The notes beneath the pieces are model-generated. The model was not told the origin of the DNA and did not search any database. It worked only from the letters and a program-made list of their open reading frames with translations. The position numbers and the translations under genes were made by a program. A stretch of 64,000 nucleotides of DNA, taken from NCBI RefSeq assembly GCF_000176235.1, contig NZ_ACZV01000005.1, forward strand, positions 2,294,001 through 2,358,000. The letters are read 5' to 3'. Of the stretch, positions 34,319 to 42,661 are shown in pieces; the stretch's first letter is position 1; every line of letters begins with the position of its first letter. The DNA comes from Vibrio orientalis CIP 102891 = ATCC 33934. Lineage in GTDB: Bacteria > Pseudomonadota > Gammaproteobacteria > Enterobacterales > Vibrionaceae.

Positions 34319-36952
34319 ATGAACGAGAAATACTCTGCTCTCAGAAGCAATGTGAGCATGCTAGGACACTTGCTCGGCAACACCATCAAGGACGCACATG
34401 GTGACGTACTTCTAGAGAAAGTAGAAACCATTCGTAAACTTTCTAAGTCCGCCCTCGCAGGCAACCAAAAAAATCGTGACAGCTTAATCGAAGAGATTAA
34501 AAGCCTGCCAAATGAACAACTCACCCCAGTTGCTCATGCATTCAACCAATTTCTAAACCTTACTAACATGGCAGAGCAGTACCATACGATCTCTCGCCAC
34601 TGTGACGCTCACGTTTGCGAGCCTGATGCTATCAACTCGCTTTTCTCTAAGTTGGCGCAAAATGACATCAGCAAGCTAGATACCGCACAAGCCGTTCGTG
34701 ATCTCAACATTGAGTTGGTACTCACCGCTCACCCAACTGAAATCACTCGTCGCACCATGATCAACAAGCTGGTCAAAATCAATGAGTGTCTATCTAAGCT
34801 TGAACTTGGTGAGTTATCCGTTAAAGAACGTGCGAAAACAGAACGTCGCCTAGAGCAACTTATCGCCCAAAGCTGGCACTCAGATACCATTCGCCAACAG
34901 CGACCAACGCCGCTTGATGAAGCAAAATGGGGCTTTGCCGTTGTAGAGAACTCGCTATGGGAAGCGGTACCAGACTTTTTGCGCGAACTCGATCAGCGCC
35001 TAGAAGGTTACCTAGGTGAAGGTCTACCGATTGATGCGCGTCCAGTACATTTTTCGTCTTGGATGGGCGGCGACCGTGACGGTAACCCATTTGTTACTCA
35101 TACCATTACCCGTGAAGTCCTACTGCTTTCTCGCTGGAAAGCGGCTGACCTTTACCTAGGCGACATTAACGAGTTGGTTAGCGAACTGTCGATGACCCAG
35201 TGTAATGATGCTGTTCGTGCACTCGCGGGTGAAGATGAGCACGAACCATACCGTGCGGTTCTTAAAGAGCTTCGCGCGCTGTTGAACGAAACCAAAGAAA
35301 TTCTAGACGCTAAGATTCACGGCCAAAAGTTAGCAGTGAAAGCGCCACTACAACGCATTGAGCAACTGTGGGAACCATTATACGCGTGTTACCAGTCACT
35401 GCATGAGTGTGGCATGGGCATCATCGCTGATGGTTCACTGCTTGATACCCTGCGCCGTATTAAAGCGTTTGGTGTTCACCTCGTTCGTCTCGATATTCGC
35501 CAAGAGAGTACTCGCCATTCAGATGTACTGTCTGAGTTAACTCGCTACCTAGGCATTGGCGATTACGACCAATGGAGCGAGCAAGATAAAGTTGCCTTCC
35601 TGACCAATGAACTGGCTTCTAAGCGTCCTCTTCTTCCTCGTGATTGGGAACCTTCAGAGTCAGTCAAAGAAGTACTCGATACCTGTAAGATTGTTGCTCT
35701 GCAGCCTCGTGAAGCGTTTGGTGCTTACGTTATTTCTATGGCACGTACCGCTTCTGATGTATTAGCCGTTCACCTACTGCTACAGGAGTCAGGTTGTCCT
35801 TACCGCATGGACGTGTGTCCTCTATTCGAAACATTAGACGATTTGAACAACGCTGAAGCGGTCATCAAACAACTAATGGGTATCGACTTATACCGCGGAT
35901 TCATCCAGAACCACCAGATGGTCATGATCGGCTACTCTGATTCAGCGAAAGATGCGGGCGTAATGTCGGCAGGCTGGGCGCAATATCATGCAATGGATTC
36001 ACTGGTTAAAGTTGCCGAAGAAGAAGGCGTAGAACTGACGCTGTTCCACGGCCGCGGCGGTACTATCGGTCGTGGTGGTGCGCCTGCGCATGCAGCACTG
36101 CTTTCTCAGCCACCGAAGAGCCTGAAAGGCGGTCTACGTGTGACAGAGCAAGGTGAGATGATCCGCTTTAAGCTAGGTCTACCTGATGTTGCCGTAAACA
36201 GCTTTAATCTGTACGCAAGTGCAATTCTAGAAGCTAACCTGCTGCCGCCACCAGAGCCTAAGCAAGAGTGGCGTGAGCTAATGGATGTACTGTCTGAAGT
36301 GAGCTGTGAAGCTTACCGTAAGGTTGTACGCGGCGAGCCTGACTTCGTCCCTTACTTCCGTCAAGCAACGCCTGAACTAGAGCTGGGTAAACTACCGCTA
36401 GGTTCTCGTCCTGCCAAACGTAACCCGAAAGGTGGTGTCGAAAGCCTACGTGCGATCCCTTGGATTTTCTCTTGGAGCCAAAACCGTCTGGTTCTACCGG
36501 CATGGCTTGGCGCTGGCGAAGCGATTCAATACTCAGTCGACAAAGGCCACCAAGCGCTACTAGAAGAGATGTGTCGTGAGTGGCCATTCTTCTCGACTCG
36601 CCTAGGTATGCTTGAAATGGTTTACACCAAGTGTAATCTAGAAATTTCTCGCTACTACGATGAGCGACTGGTAGACAGCGAGCTACTACCACTGGGCGAT
36701 CGCTTACGTGATCAACTACAGCAAGATATCAAAGCGGTACTGAACGTAGAAAACAACGAGAACTTGATGCAGAGCGACCCTTGGGGTTTAGAATCCATTC
36801 GTCTACGTAACATCTACGTCGAGCCATTGAACATGTTGCAAGCAGAGCTGCTATATCGTACTCGTCAGAGTGAAGAGTCTGCACCAGAGCTTGAAGAAGC
36901 ATTAATGGTGACCATAGCAGGCATTGCCGCGGGTATGCGTAATACCGGTTAA
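34319..36952 (+). CDS. ppc: Phosphoenolpyruvate carboxylase
   Basis: Ppc carboxylates phosphoenolpyruvate to oxaloacetate, refilling the TCA cycle. From the ATG at 34319 the protein has 877 residues (E. coli 883) and starts MNEKYSALRSNVSMLGHLLG. The catalytic His138 is in LTAHPTEITRR, and the second site is FHGRGGTIGRGGAP. The C-terminus MRNTG matches the conserved end. A start 11 codons earlier is in frame but outside the family alignment; AGGA sits 5 bp before the chosen ATG. It is flanked by terminators, so it is monocistronic. Confidence 0.97.
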   Translation: MNEKYSALRSNVSMLGHLLGNTIKDAHGDVLLEKVETIRKLSKSALAGNQKNRDSLIEEIKSLPNEQLTPVAHAFNQFLNLTNMAEQYHTISRHCDAHVCEPDAINSLFSKLAQNDISKLDTAQAVRDLNIELVLTAHPTEITRRTMINKLVKINECLSKLELGELSVKERAKTERRLEQLIAQSWHSDTIRQQRPTPLDEAKWGFAVVENSLWEAVPDFLRELDQRLEGYLGEGLPIDARPVHFSSWMGGDRDGNPFVTHTITREVLLLSRWKAADLYLGDINELVSELSMTQCNDAVRALAGEDEHEPYRAVLKELRALLNETKEILDAKIHGQKLAVKAPLQRIEQLWEPLYACYQSLHECGMGIIADGSLLDTLRRIKAFGVHLVRLDIRQESTRHSDVLSELTRYLGIGDYDQWSEQDKVAFLTNELASKRPLLPRDWEPSESVKEVLDTCKIVALQPREAFGAYVISMARTASDVLAVHLLLQESGCPYRMDVCPLFETLDDLNNAEAVIKQLMGIDLYRGFIQNHQMVMIGYSDSAKDAGVMSAGWAQYHAMDSLVKVAEEEGVELTLFHGRGGTIGRGGAPAHAALLSQPPKSLKGGLRVTEQGEMIRFKLGLPDVAVNSFNLYASAILEANLLPPPEPKQEWRELMDVLSEVSCEAYRKVVRGEPDFVPYFRQATPELELGKLPLGSRPAKRNPKGGVESLRAIPWIFSWSQNRLVLPAWLGAGEAIQYSVDKGHQALLEEMCREWPFFSTRLGMLEMVYTKCNLEISRYYDERLVDSELLPLGDRLRDQLQQDIKAVLNVENNENLMQSDPWGLESIRLRNIYVEPLNMLQAELLYRTRQSEESAPELEEALMVTIAGIAAGMRNTG

Positions 36953-36972
36953 CGCCACCAGCGCCGATAAAA

Positions 36973-37006
36973 GAAAAGGTTGATGTGCAAGCATCAACCT
37001 TTTTTA
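36973..37006 (+). terminator. Terminator of ppc
   Basis: AGGTTGATG and CATCAACCT form the stem around TGCAAG, and six T follow. Confidence 0.92.
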
Positions 37007-37217
37007 TATGGCAATTGAACAAAACACTAGACACAACAACCCAAACAAGCGACAAAACGACGATCAAAACAGCACAAAACTTCACTCACGACTCATTATT
37101 GAGATTTTTGTCAGTTTTTTGGGCTATTTTGTCCTTCTATTCCACTTTATGCTTATTATTTAGATATACTACTCAACCTCTACAGCGACACATATAAAAT
37201 CTACATGCTGTAGTACC

Positions 37218-37236
37218 TCGATAATTTACTTATCGA
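37218..37236. promoter_or_regulatory. Perfect 7-bp inverted repeat upstream of aphA
   Basis: TCGATAA-TTTAC-TTATCGA. The arms resemble the LuxR/HapR half-site TTGATAA, but the spacer is 5 rather than 2 bases. Control of aphA by the quorum-sensing master regulator is known in vibrios; this site is only a candidate. Confidence 0.4.
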
Positions 37237-37271
37237 TCCTAGGTGATAAACCGGCTTTTCAAGGTGACATG

Positions 37272-37298
37272 ACCAACTTTGGTTGGTGCTGCTTTTTT
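37272..37298 (+). promoter_or_regulatory. aphA leader hairpin with T-run, possible Qrr target
   Basis: ACCAAC-TTTG-GTTGGT forms a 6-bp hairpin, and TTTTTT starts 5 bases later, 83 bp before the aphA start. The segment CAACTTTGGTTGG can pair with the Qrr core CCAACTGACGTTG at 12 of 13 positions if wobble pairs are allowed. The Qrr sequence is recalled, not present here. Confidence 0.45.
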
Positions 37299-37380
37299 AT
37301 ACTATGAAGAGTGCCTCAAGAAGCACGACAGTAATCAAGCAGTTGTATTTAGTAGTTTATTTACCTTTTGGATTGAAGAC

Positions 37381-37920
37381 ATGTCATTACCACACGTTAT
37401 CTTAACCGTTCTAAGCACACGCGACGCAACCGGATACGACATCACTAAAGAATTTTCTGCCACTATCGGCTATTTCTGGAAAGCGAGCCACCAACAAGTT
37501 TATCGCGAGCTAAACAAAATGGCTCAAAACAACTTAGTGACTTGCGTACTAGAGCCTCAAGAAGGCAAACCAGACCGTAAGGTTTACTCAATTACTGATT
37601 CAGGCCGAGTTGCTCTTGGTGAATGGTTTGATCAGCCGACAGCTCATCCAACTGTTCGTGACGAGTTTTCTGCAAAATTGATGGCTTGTGCCGTGCAACC
37701 TTCAGCGCCATACCGAGTTCAGCTTTCTGAGCTGGTTGAAGAGTCACGTAAGCTGGTTACGCACTACCAAGAAATTGAAAACGCATACTACCCAGCAACG
37801 ACGACGCTTGATAAGCAACAACGTCTTGAGCGTATGACACTACGTAGAAACCTGCTGCTTCGCCAAGCTTGGATCACATGGGCAGAAGAAGTATTAGTTG
37901 AGCTAGAAGAGCTAGCATAA
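37381..37920 (+). CDS. aphA: Low-cell-density quorum-sensing regulator AphA (PadR family)
   Basis: AphA is the master regulator of the low-density state in vibrios and activates virulence genes in V. cholerae. From the ATG at 37381 it has 179 residues and starts MSLPHVILTVLSTRDATGYDITKEFS. The PadR-type winged helix covers about 1-90 and includes WKASHQQVYRELNKM and PDRKVYSIT. A C-terminal antiparallel coiled coil for dimerisation follows. The product is the same length as, and nearly identical to, the V. cholerae protein I recall. Frame stays open for 34 codons upstream, but those lack a ribosome site. The long leader fits known Qrr sRNA control. Confidence 0.95.
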   Translation: MSLPHVILTVLSTRDATGYDITKEFSATIGYFWKASHQQVYRELNKMAQNNLVTCVLEPQEGKPDRKVYSITDSGRVALGEWFDQPTAHPTVRDEFSAKLMACAVQPSAPYRVQLSELVEESRKLVTHYQEIENAYYPATTTLDKQQRLERMTLRRNLLLRQAWITWAEEVLVELEELA

Positions 37921-37935
37921 CTTACGACTAAAACG

Positions 37936-37965
37936 AAAAAAGGTTGGCCATGGCCAACCTTTTTA
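37936..37965. terminator. Bidirectional terminator between aphA and cysE
   Basis: AGGTTGGCCA and TGGCCAACCT form a perfect palindrome, with six A before and five T after. Confidence 0.92.
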
Positions 37966-37981
37966 TTTTTAAACCTAGGGA

Positions 37982-38803
37982 TTAAATCCCATCACCACCA
38001 ATAAAGCTCTGTGAACGACCATTAAACTGCTGATCCATATCCAATGATGGTTTGTCCGTCTTCGGTCGGCCAACAATCTTAGCAGGAACCCCTGCAACGG
38101 TAGTATGTGCTGGAACAGGCTGAAGAACCACGGAACATGAACCAATCTTGGCCCCTTCACCCACTTCGATATTACCTAAAATCTTAGCACCGGCACCAAT
38201 CATCACGCCTTCACGGATTTTCGGGTGGCGATCACCGCACTCTTTACCCGTACCACCTAGCGTTACGTCTTGCAGAATAGAAACATCATTTTCTACAATG
38301 GCGGTTTCACCAATCACAATACCAGTGGCGTGATCGAGCATGATGCCGCGACCAATTTTAGCCGCAGGGTGAATGTCGACCTGACACGCGACTGAGATTT
38401 GATTCTGTAGATAGGTCGCCAGTGCGATTCGGCCTTGTTTCCATAGCCAGTTTGCCACTCGGTAGCCTTGCAGAGCGTGATAGCCTTTTAAATACAGTAG
38501 TGGCATTGAATACATCGCAACCGCTGGGTCACGATTCACTGTCGCACAGATATCGCATGCTGCCGCTGCACTGATGCCAGGATCGGCATTCAACGCTTCT
38601 TCAACGACTTCCCTGACTGCCATTGCCGGCATAGATGCAGTGTTGAGCTTATTGGCTAGAATATAGCTCAGCGCCGCACTCAGGCTATCATGCTTAATAA
38701 TCGTCGCATGATAGAAGCTTGCTAACATTGGCTCTTGCTCAGAAAGCTCGCGAGCTTCCTTGATAATGGTTTGCCAAACTTTCTGTTTCTCACAATGTTT
38801 CAT
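37982..38803 (-). CDS. cysE: Serine acetyltransferase
   Basis: CysE makes O-acetylserine from serine and acetyl-CoA, the entry to cysteine synthesis. The 273-residue protein has a helical N-terminal domain (1-140) and then a left-handed parallel beta helix of hexapeptide repeats. Asp143 and His158 (DHATG) match the E. coli catalytic pair. The C-terminal tail ends SFIGGDGI; the terminal Ile is the residue that docks into CysK in the cysteine-synthase complex. It lies 45 bp downstream of gpsA and is likely in the same leftward unit. Confidence 0.96.
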   Translation of the reverse strand: MKHCEKQKVWQTIIKEARELSEQEPMLASFYHATIIKHDSLSAALSYILANKLNTASMPAMAVREVVEEALNADPGISAAAACDICATVNRDPAVAMYSMPLLYLKGYHALQGYRVANWLWKQGRIALATYLQNQISVACQVDIHPAAKIGRGIMLDHATGIVIGETAIVENDVSILQDVTLGGTGKECGDRHPKIREGVMIGAGAKILGNIEVGEGAKIGSCSVVLQPVPAHTTVAGVPAKIVGRPKTDKPSLDMDQQFNGRSQSFIGGDGI

Positions 38804-38848
38804 TTATATACCTAGTACTGAATCCCTAGTACGGCGTTAGCGCTCAAA

Positions 38849-39880
38849 TTATGCTTCCGCTTTCTTATCACGAGCTAACAAATCTTTTGCAGCTAAGTGT
38901 GCATCCTTCCCTTGATACAATACTTGATAAATTTGGTCAACAATTGGCATCTCTACGCCCATGCGTTCAGCCAATAAATAAACCTCTTTTGTGTTGCGGT
39001 AACCCTCGACCACCTGACCAATTTCTTCTTGGGCAGTATCGACATCTTTCCCCTTACCTAAAGCAAGACCAAAGCGGCGGTTACGCGACTGGTTATCGGT
39101 ACAAGTAAGTACAAGGTCGCCTAAACCCGCCATACCCATAAAGGTTTCAGGTTGTGCACCTAATGCTGCGCCTAGACGCGTCATCTCAGCAAGGCCACGA
39201 GTGATAAGCGCAGTACGCGCATTAGCACCAAAGCCAATGCCATCAGACATGCCGGCACCAATCGCAATCACGTTCTTCACTGCGCCGCCAAGCTGCATGC
39301 CTATAAAGTCGCTATTAGCATAAACACGGAAAGTTTTGCTGCAGTGGATTTTCTCTTGGAGATCGGCAACAAATTCAGCATCTGGTGACGCAACAGAAAT
39401 CGCTGTTGGCATCCCCATCGCCAGCTCTTTAGCAAATGTTGGCCCTGACAGAACCGCTAATGAGTAACCTTCACCAATCGCATCAAACGCCACTTCTTTG
39501 AGTAGACGGCCAGTTTCAGGCTCAAGCCCCTTGGTCGCCCAACAAATACGCGTATCTTCGCGCAGGAAAGGCTTGACGTTATTCAGCACGATACCAAATA
39601 CATGGCTAGGAACAACCACCAGTAAATCGCGGCTTGATTGCACCGCTTTTTCTAAATCTGACTCAACGATTAGAGACTCAGGAAAATCAATACCTGGTAA
39701 GAATTCATGGTTGGCGCGATCCGCTTCTAGTTGAGCCATATGCTCTGGATCATGGCCCCAAATTACTACGTTTGCACCATTGCGCGCCAAAGAGATTGCC
39801 AGTGAAGTACCGTATGAACCAGCACCCAGTACTGTCATCGCAATTTCTTTACCATAAGCATTATTGGTCTTATCTTTCAT
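38849..39880 (-). CDS. gpsA: Glycerol-3-phosphate dehydrogenase (NAD(P)+)
   Basis: GpsA reduces dihydroxyacetone phosphate to sn-glycerol 3-phosphate for phospholipid synthesis. The 343-residue protein has the nucleotide motif VLGAGSYGTSLA (17-28), the catalytic-lysine region GGAVKNVIAIGAG and GLGDLVLTC. The N-terminal MKDKTNNAYGKEIA is a few residues longer than in E. coli. It lies between secB (188-bp gap) and cysE (45 bp), the conserved secB-gpsA-cysE order. Confidence 0.96.
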   Translation of the reverse strand: MKDKTNNAYGKEIAMTVLGAGSYGTSLAISLARNGANVVIWGHDPEHMAQLEADRANHEFLPGIDFPESLIVESDLEKAVQSSRDLLVVVPSHVFGIVLNNVKPFLREDTRICWATKGLEPETGRLLKEVAFDAIGEGYSLAVLSGPTFAKELAMGMPTAISVASPDAEFVADLQEKIHCSKTFRVYANSDFIGMQLGGAVKNVIAIGAGMSDGIGFGANARTALITRGLAEMTRLGAALGAQPETFMGMAGLGDLVLTCTDNQSRNRRFGLALGKGKDVDTAQEEIGQVVEGYRNTKEVYLLAERMGVEMPIVDQIYQVLYQGKDAHLAAKDLLARDKKAEA

Positions 39881-40068
39881 TGTTCCGCCTGATTGTCATT
39901 CGGGTAACTAGACTCTTATCGTTAAACTCTACACGAGATTAAAAATTAACAATAAGTATCCAGCAAAACGTCGGCTCTACATGCCTCTAAACAAAAAATG
40001 CACATCGCGTCGATAATAGACACTCTGTGCATTTTTTACAGCGCCTCTGTGTCACAGAGGACAATTAA

Positions 40069-40536
40069 TTATGCTTCAGCTTGACCTTCAGTCTGAGCTT
40101 GCTGCTGTAGGTAGTTCATAAACAGAGCATCAAAGTTAACTGGTGCTAGGTTTAGTTGCGGGAACGTACCTTTAACCACTAGGCTTGAGATAGTTTCACG
40201 AGCATATGGGAATAGGATGTTCGGGCAGAATGCACCTAGGCAGTGTGCAAGTTGACCAGCTTCCATCTTATCAGCAGTGAAGATACCACCTTGTTGAACT
40301 TCACATAGGAATGCGTTCTCTTCAGCGTTCTTAACCGTCACTGTTAGACGTAGAACCACTTCGTATACACCTTCACCTAGTTCACGGCTTTGAGTGTCTA
40401 GATCCAGTTTTACATCTGGGTTCCACTCTTTTTGGAACATGTCAGGAGAGTTAGGCGCCTCAAAAGATACGTCTTTTAGGAAAATACGTTGAATTGCGAA
40501 GTTCTGTGCTTCTTGTTGTGGTGCTGCTTCAGCCAT
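40069..40536 (-). CDS. secB: Protein-export chaperone SecB
   Basis: SecB is a cytosolic tetrameric chaperone that keeps preproteins unfolded and hands them to SecA. The 155-residue protein has the family core FAIQRIFLKDVSFEAPNSP and the acidic SecA-binding region near PNILFPYARE. The tail is Gln-rich (QQQAQTEGQAEA). The usual neighbour grxC is missing between yibN and secB; a 157-bp gap with a weak hairpin lies there. Confidence 0.96.
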   Translation of the reverse strand: MAEAAPQQEAQNFAIQRIFLKDVSFEAPNSPDMFQKEWNPDVKLDLDTQSRELGEGVYEVVLRLTVTVKNAEENAFLCEVQQGGIFTADKMEAGQLAHCLGAFCPNILFPYARETISSLVVKGTFPQLNLAPVNFDALFMNYLQQQAQTEGQAEA

Positions 40537-40648
40537 TTTAAAAATCCTTTAATCCTGCATTAAATAGTCTTACTGGAGACTAACCGAGAGACGTTGCTAT
40601 GACTAGGTTTCCGATAAAATTCGTGGAACTCTTCACATCTCTCTAAAA

Positions 40649-40676
40649 CAAACGCTGATTTTTCAATCAGCGTTTC
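40649..40676 (-). terminator. Weak terminator-like hairpin between yibN and secB
   Basis: AAACGCTGATT and AATCAGCGTTT pair around TTTC. The minus-strand tail is GTTTTA, with an interrupted T-run. Confidence 0.55.
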
Positions 40677-40693
40677 GATATTGGGCGTTGGAA

Positions 40694-41128
40694 TTACTTC
40701 TTGCCTTTAACTAAAGGCATGTTTGCTTCACTCCAAGCGATCAAACCGCTTTTCAGCAAGTTAACGTTTTCAAAACCTGCTTTTGCAAGAAGGTTTGCAC
40801 TCTCTTGCGCAGTTTGACCAGTCTTACATACCACAATGATTGGGTCTGATTTGTGGTTTTCAAGGCTACCAAAGTTACCCGCTTTAATGTCTGACGGTAA
40901 AATGTGAACTGCATCCGTAATATGACCTTTACGGAATTCATCTTTACTGCGGATATCAACCACAACGCCGCTTTCACGGTTCATTAGTTGGGTTGTCTGC
41001 GCTGCTGTGATCTCTTTGTAAGCCGCTGTTGATGACTTAACGATGTTCATGATCAAGGCGACAACAAGACCTACCCAAACCACAGATAGAATCATGTTCT
41101 CTTGAAAAAATGCGATGTACTCTTGCAT
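40694..41128 (-). CDS. yibN: Membrane-anchored rhodanese-domain protein YibN
   Basis: This 144-residue protein has an N-terminal membrane helix (about 12-30) followed by one rhodanese domain (45-140). The active-loop Cys is at 101 in VVCKTGQ. Rhodaneses carry sulfur from thiosulfate or persulfide; the substrate of YibN is not settled. The ATG at 41128 (MQEYIAFFQ) matches E. coli YibN (MQEIMQFV), so the in-frame extension of twelve residues upstream is not used. It lies before secB in the conserved yibN-(grxC)-secB-gpsA order. Confidence 0.9.
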   Translation of the reverse strand: MQEYIAFFQENMILSVVWVGLVVALIMNIVKSSTAAYKEITAAQTTQLMNRESGVVVDIRSKDEFRKGHITDAVHILPSDIKAGNFGSLENHKSDPIIVVCKTGQTAQESANLLAKAGFENVNLLKSGLIAWSEANMPLVKGKK

Positions 41129-41275
41129 GTCCTGTGCTCTTTGATGATAGAACCGCAGCTTCAAATATGAAGGATATAGCGATCCTAGGCTAAAAATTCA
41201 GTTCTGAAGTATAGCGAGGATAAGATGCCTAAGCGAGTCAATTACACGCAGAATAGGGATCTATTACACATTTAC

Positions 41276-42247
41276 CTATGCTCTAGGGAATGGAAATGCC
41301 GTCACCTGATCAATATGATCACAACCGATCGCAAGCATTATCAGGCGATCGATACCGAGAGCAACCCCAGCACATTCTGGCAAGCCCGACTGTAAGGCGG
41401 CAATCAAGTGATGGTCAATAGGCTGAGGGGCTAATCCCATCTCGATACGTTTAGCATTGTCGGACTCAAAACGATTCAGCTGTTCTTGCGGGTTATCCAA
41501 TTCATGGAAGCCGTTCGCCAACTCAATGCCCTTGAAGTAGACCTCAAAGCGATCAGCCACACGCGAATCTTGCGGGTTAATTTTCGCTAGCGCCGCTTGT
41601 GATGCTGGGAAGTCGTAAACAAATGCAGGAACATGTTGGCCGATTTTATTTTCAACACCAATACTGAATAGTAACTGCAGCAAGGTATCACGATCTTGTT
41701 CGGGCTCTGCGATATCACTTAAGCCCAATGTCGCGGCAACTGTTTTTAGCTCAGCCATCGAGCCTTCTAATGGACACACACCCAAGACATTCATAAACGC
41801 TTGTTGATAGCTCATGCGCTCAGCCTCACCACACTGAAGCACTAACTGCAGTAGCGCATCCATTTCGTCCATTAGCTTGTGATGATCAAACCCTACTCGG
41901 TACCATTCCAACATGGTGAATTCTGGGTTGTGATAACGGCCGCTCTCTTCATTACGAAAGGCCTTATTAATTTGATAGATACAGCCACTACCCGCCGCGA
42001 GTAAGCGCTTCATATGGAATTCTGGGCTGGTCATAAAGTAGAGCTTGCGGCCATCCGCATAACCCGGGCCGACAAATTCAGTTTGGAAGGTATGCAAGTG
42101 AATATCAGTCACTGTGGCATGACTCATCGCTGGAGTGTCTACCTCCAACACATCACGCTGTGCAAAGAATTGGCGAATTTTCGCCACAATATCGGCGCGT
42201 TGGCGCAGTTGAAAGACCGACGCGGTTGGTTGCCACTGATTGCTCAT
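41276..42247 (-). CDS. epmA: EF-P--(R)-beta-lysine ligase EpmA
   Basis: EpmA is a paralogue of the lysyl-tRNA synthetase catalytic core that ligates (R)-beta-lysine to Lys34 of EF-P. From the ATG at 42247 the protein has 323 residues (E. coli 325). Class II motif 1 is around VLEVDTPAMS. Motif 2 is FRNEESGRYHNPEFTMLEWYR, and motif 3 is AGVALGIDRLIML. There is no anticodon-binding domain, as expected. A start 14 codons upstream is in frame but outside the family alignment. It is divergent from frdA. With efp and epmB at the left end, it completes the core modification set; EpmC was not seen. Confidence 0.95.
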   Translation of the reverse strand: MSNQWQPTASVFQLRQRADIVAKIRQFFAQRDVLEVDTPAMSHATVTDIHLHTFQTEFVGPGYADGRKLYFMTSPEFHMKRLLAAGSGCIYQINKAFRNEESGRYHNPEFTMLEWYRVGFDHHKLMDEMDALLQLVLQCGEAERMSYQQAFMNVLGVCPLEGSMAELKTVAATLGLSDIAEPEQDRDTLLQLLFSIGVENKIGQHVPAFVYDFPASQAALAKINPQDSRVADRFEVYFKGIELANGFHELDNPQEQLNRFESDNAKRIEMGLAPQPIDHHLIAALQSGLPECAGVALGIDRLIMLAIGCDHIDQVTAFPFPRA

Positions 42248-42479
42248 CGTAGAAAATCTCATCTCTATATCTGGCGAGGAAAATAGCAAGTTTATTGATA
42301 TTTGCCTAGCTTAATACCACTCAAGAGTGGTCACAGATATTGTTCATAATTGAAGCAAGTAATTTACGTAGCACAGTACAAAAAACATCCTTCATTAACT
42401 CTACTATTAATGCTGCTAATGTTACGTAACAGAGACTTAACAAGCATAAGATTCAGCTAAGCCCCCAATCTGTTCTTGC

Positions 42480-42495
42480 CGTGATTGCAGTCACA
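42480..42495 (+). promoter_or_regulatory. CRP-like site upstream of frdA
   Basis: CGTGA-TTGCAG-TCACA agrees with TGTGA-N6-TCACA at nine of ten fixed positions. It lies 167 bp before the frdA start. FNR has a related recognition helix, but the guanine in the half-sites favours CRP. Confidence 0.6.
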
Positions 42496-42586
42496 TAACC
42501 TATATTTTTTATGCCCTTTGATGCACTACCGGAGCAAAAAGCTAAATGAATCAATTTTTCTGTCATTTAGCTCTTCTACACTAACC

Positions 42587-42602
42587 CTACCACTTTTGGG
42601 GT
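42587..42602 (+). promoter_or_regulatory. Candidate NarP/NarL-type site before frdABCD
   Basis: CTACCACTTTTGGGGT shares its first 14 bases with the site before the dcuB-like gene. From 42588 it reads as a 7-2-7 pair (TACCACT-TT-TGGGGTG). It ends 59 bp before the frdA start codon. Confidence 0.45.
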
Positions 42603-42661
42603 GTTTCCCCATTTAATTATAACAAGCGGAAGATTCCGCACTTTCACACTGGAGGATAACT

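Larger units (their letters stand above)
36953..37380. other. Gene-free gap holding the aphA control region
   Basis: These 428 bases contain the ppc terminator, then very AT-rich sequence. A dyad lies at 37218-37236, and a hairpin followed by six T at 37272-37298. The reading frame open from 37279 into aphA has no ribosome site near its start and is taken as leader. Confidence 0.6.
42248..42661. other. Gene-free gap between epmA and frdA
   Basis: These 414 bases hold the divergent promoters, a good CRP-like site at 42480-42495, and the NarP-like motif at 42587-42602. No convincing FNR site was found; TTGATGCACTACCG near 42519 keeps only one half. Confidence 0.6.

Noticed and set aside
37279..37380. 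An N-terminally extended AphA starting at the TTG at 37279
   Set aside because: No ribosome site near it, the added residues do not resemble the family, and the known protein starts MSLPHVIL at 37381.
40537..40693. Missing grxC between yibN and secB as a recent deletion
   Set aside because: The gap shows no glutaredoxin remnant, and the gene may simply lie elsewhere; the window gives no evidence either way.
42515..42535. FNR site at TTGATGCACTACCG upstream of frdA
   Set aside because: Only one half matches; the CRP-like site upstream is far better.
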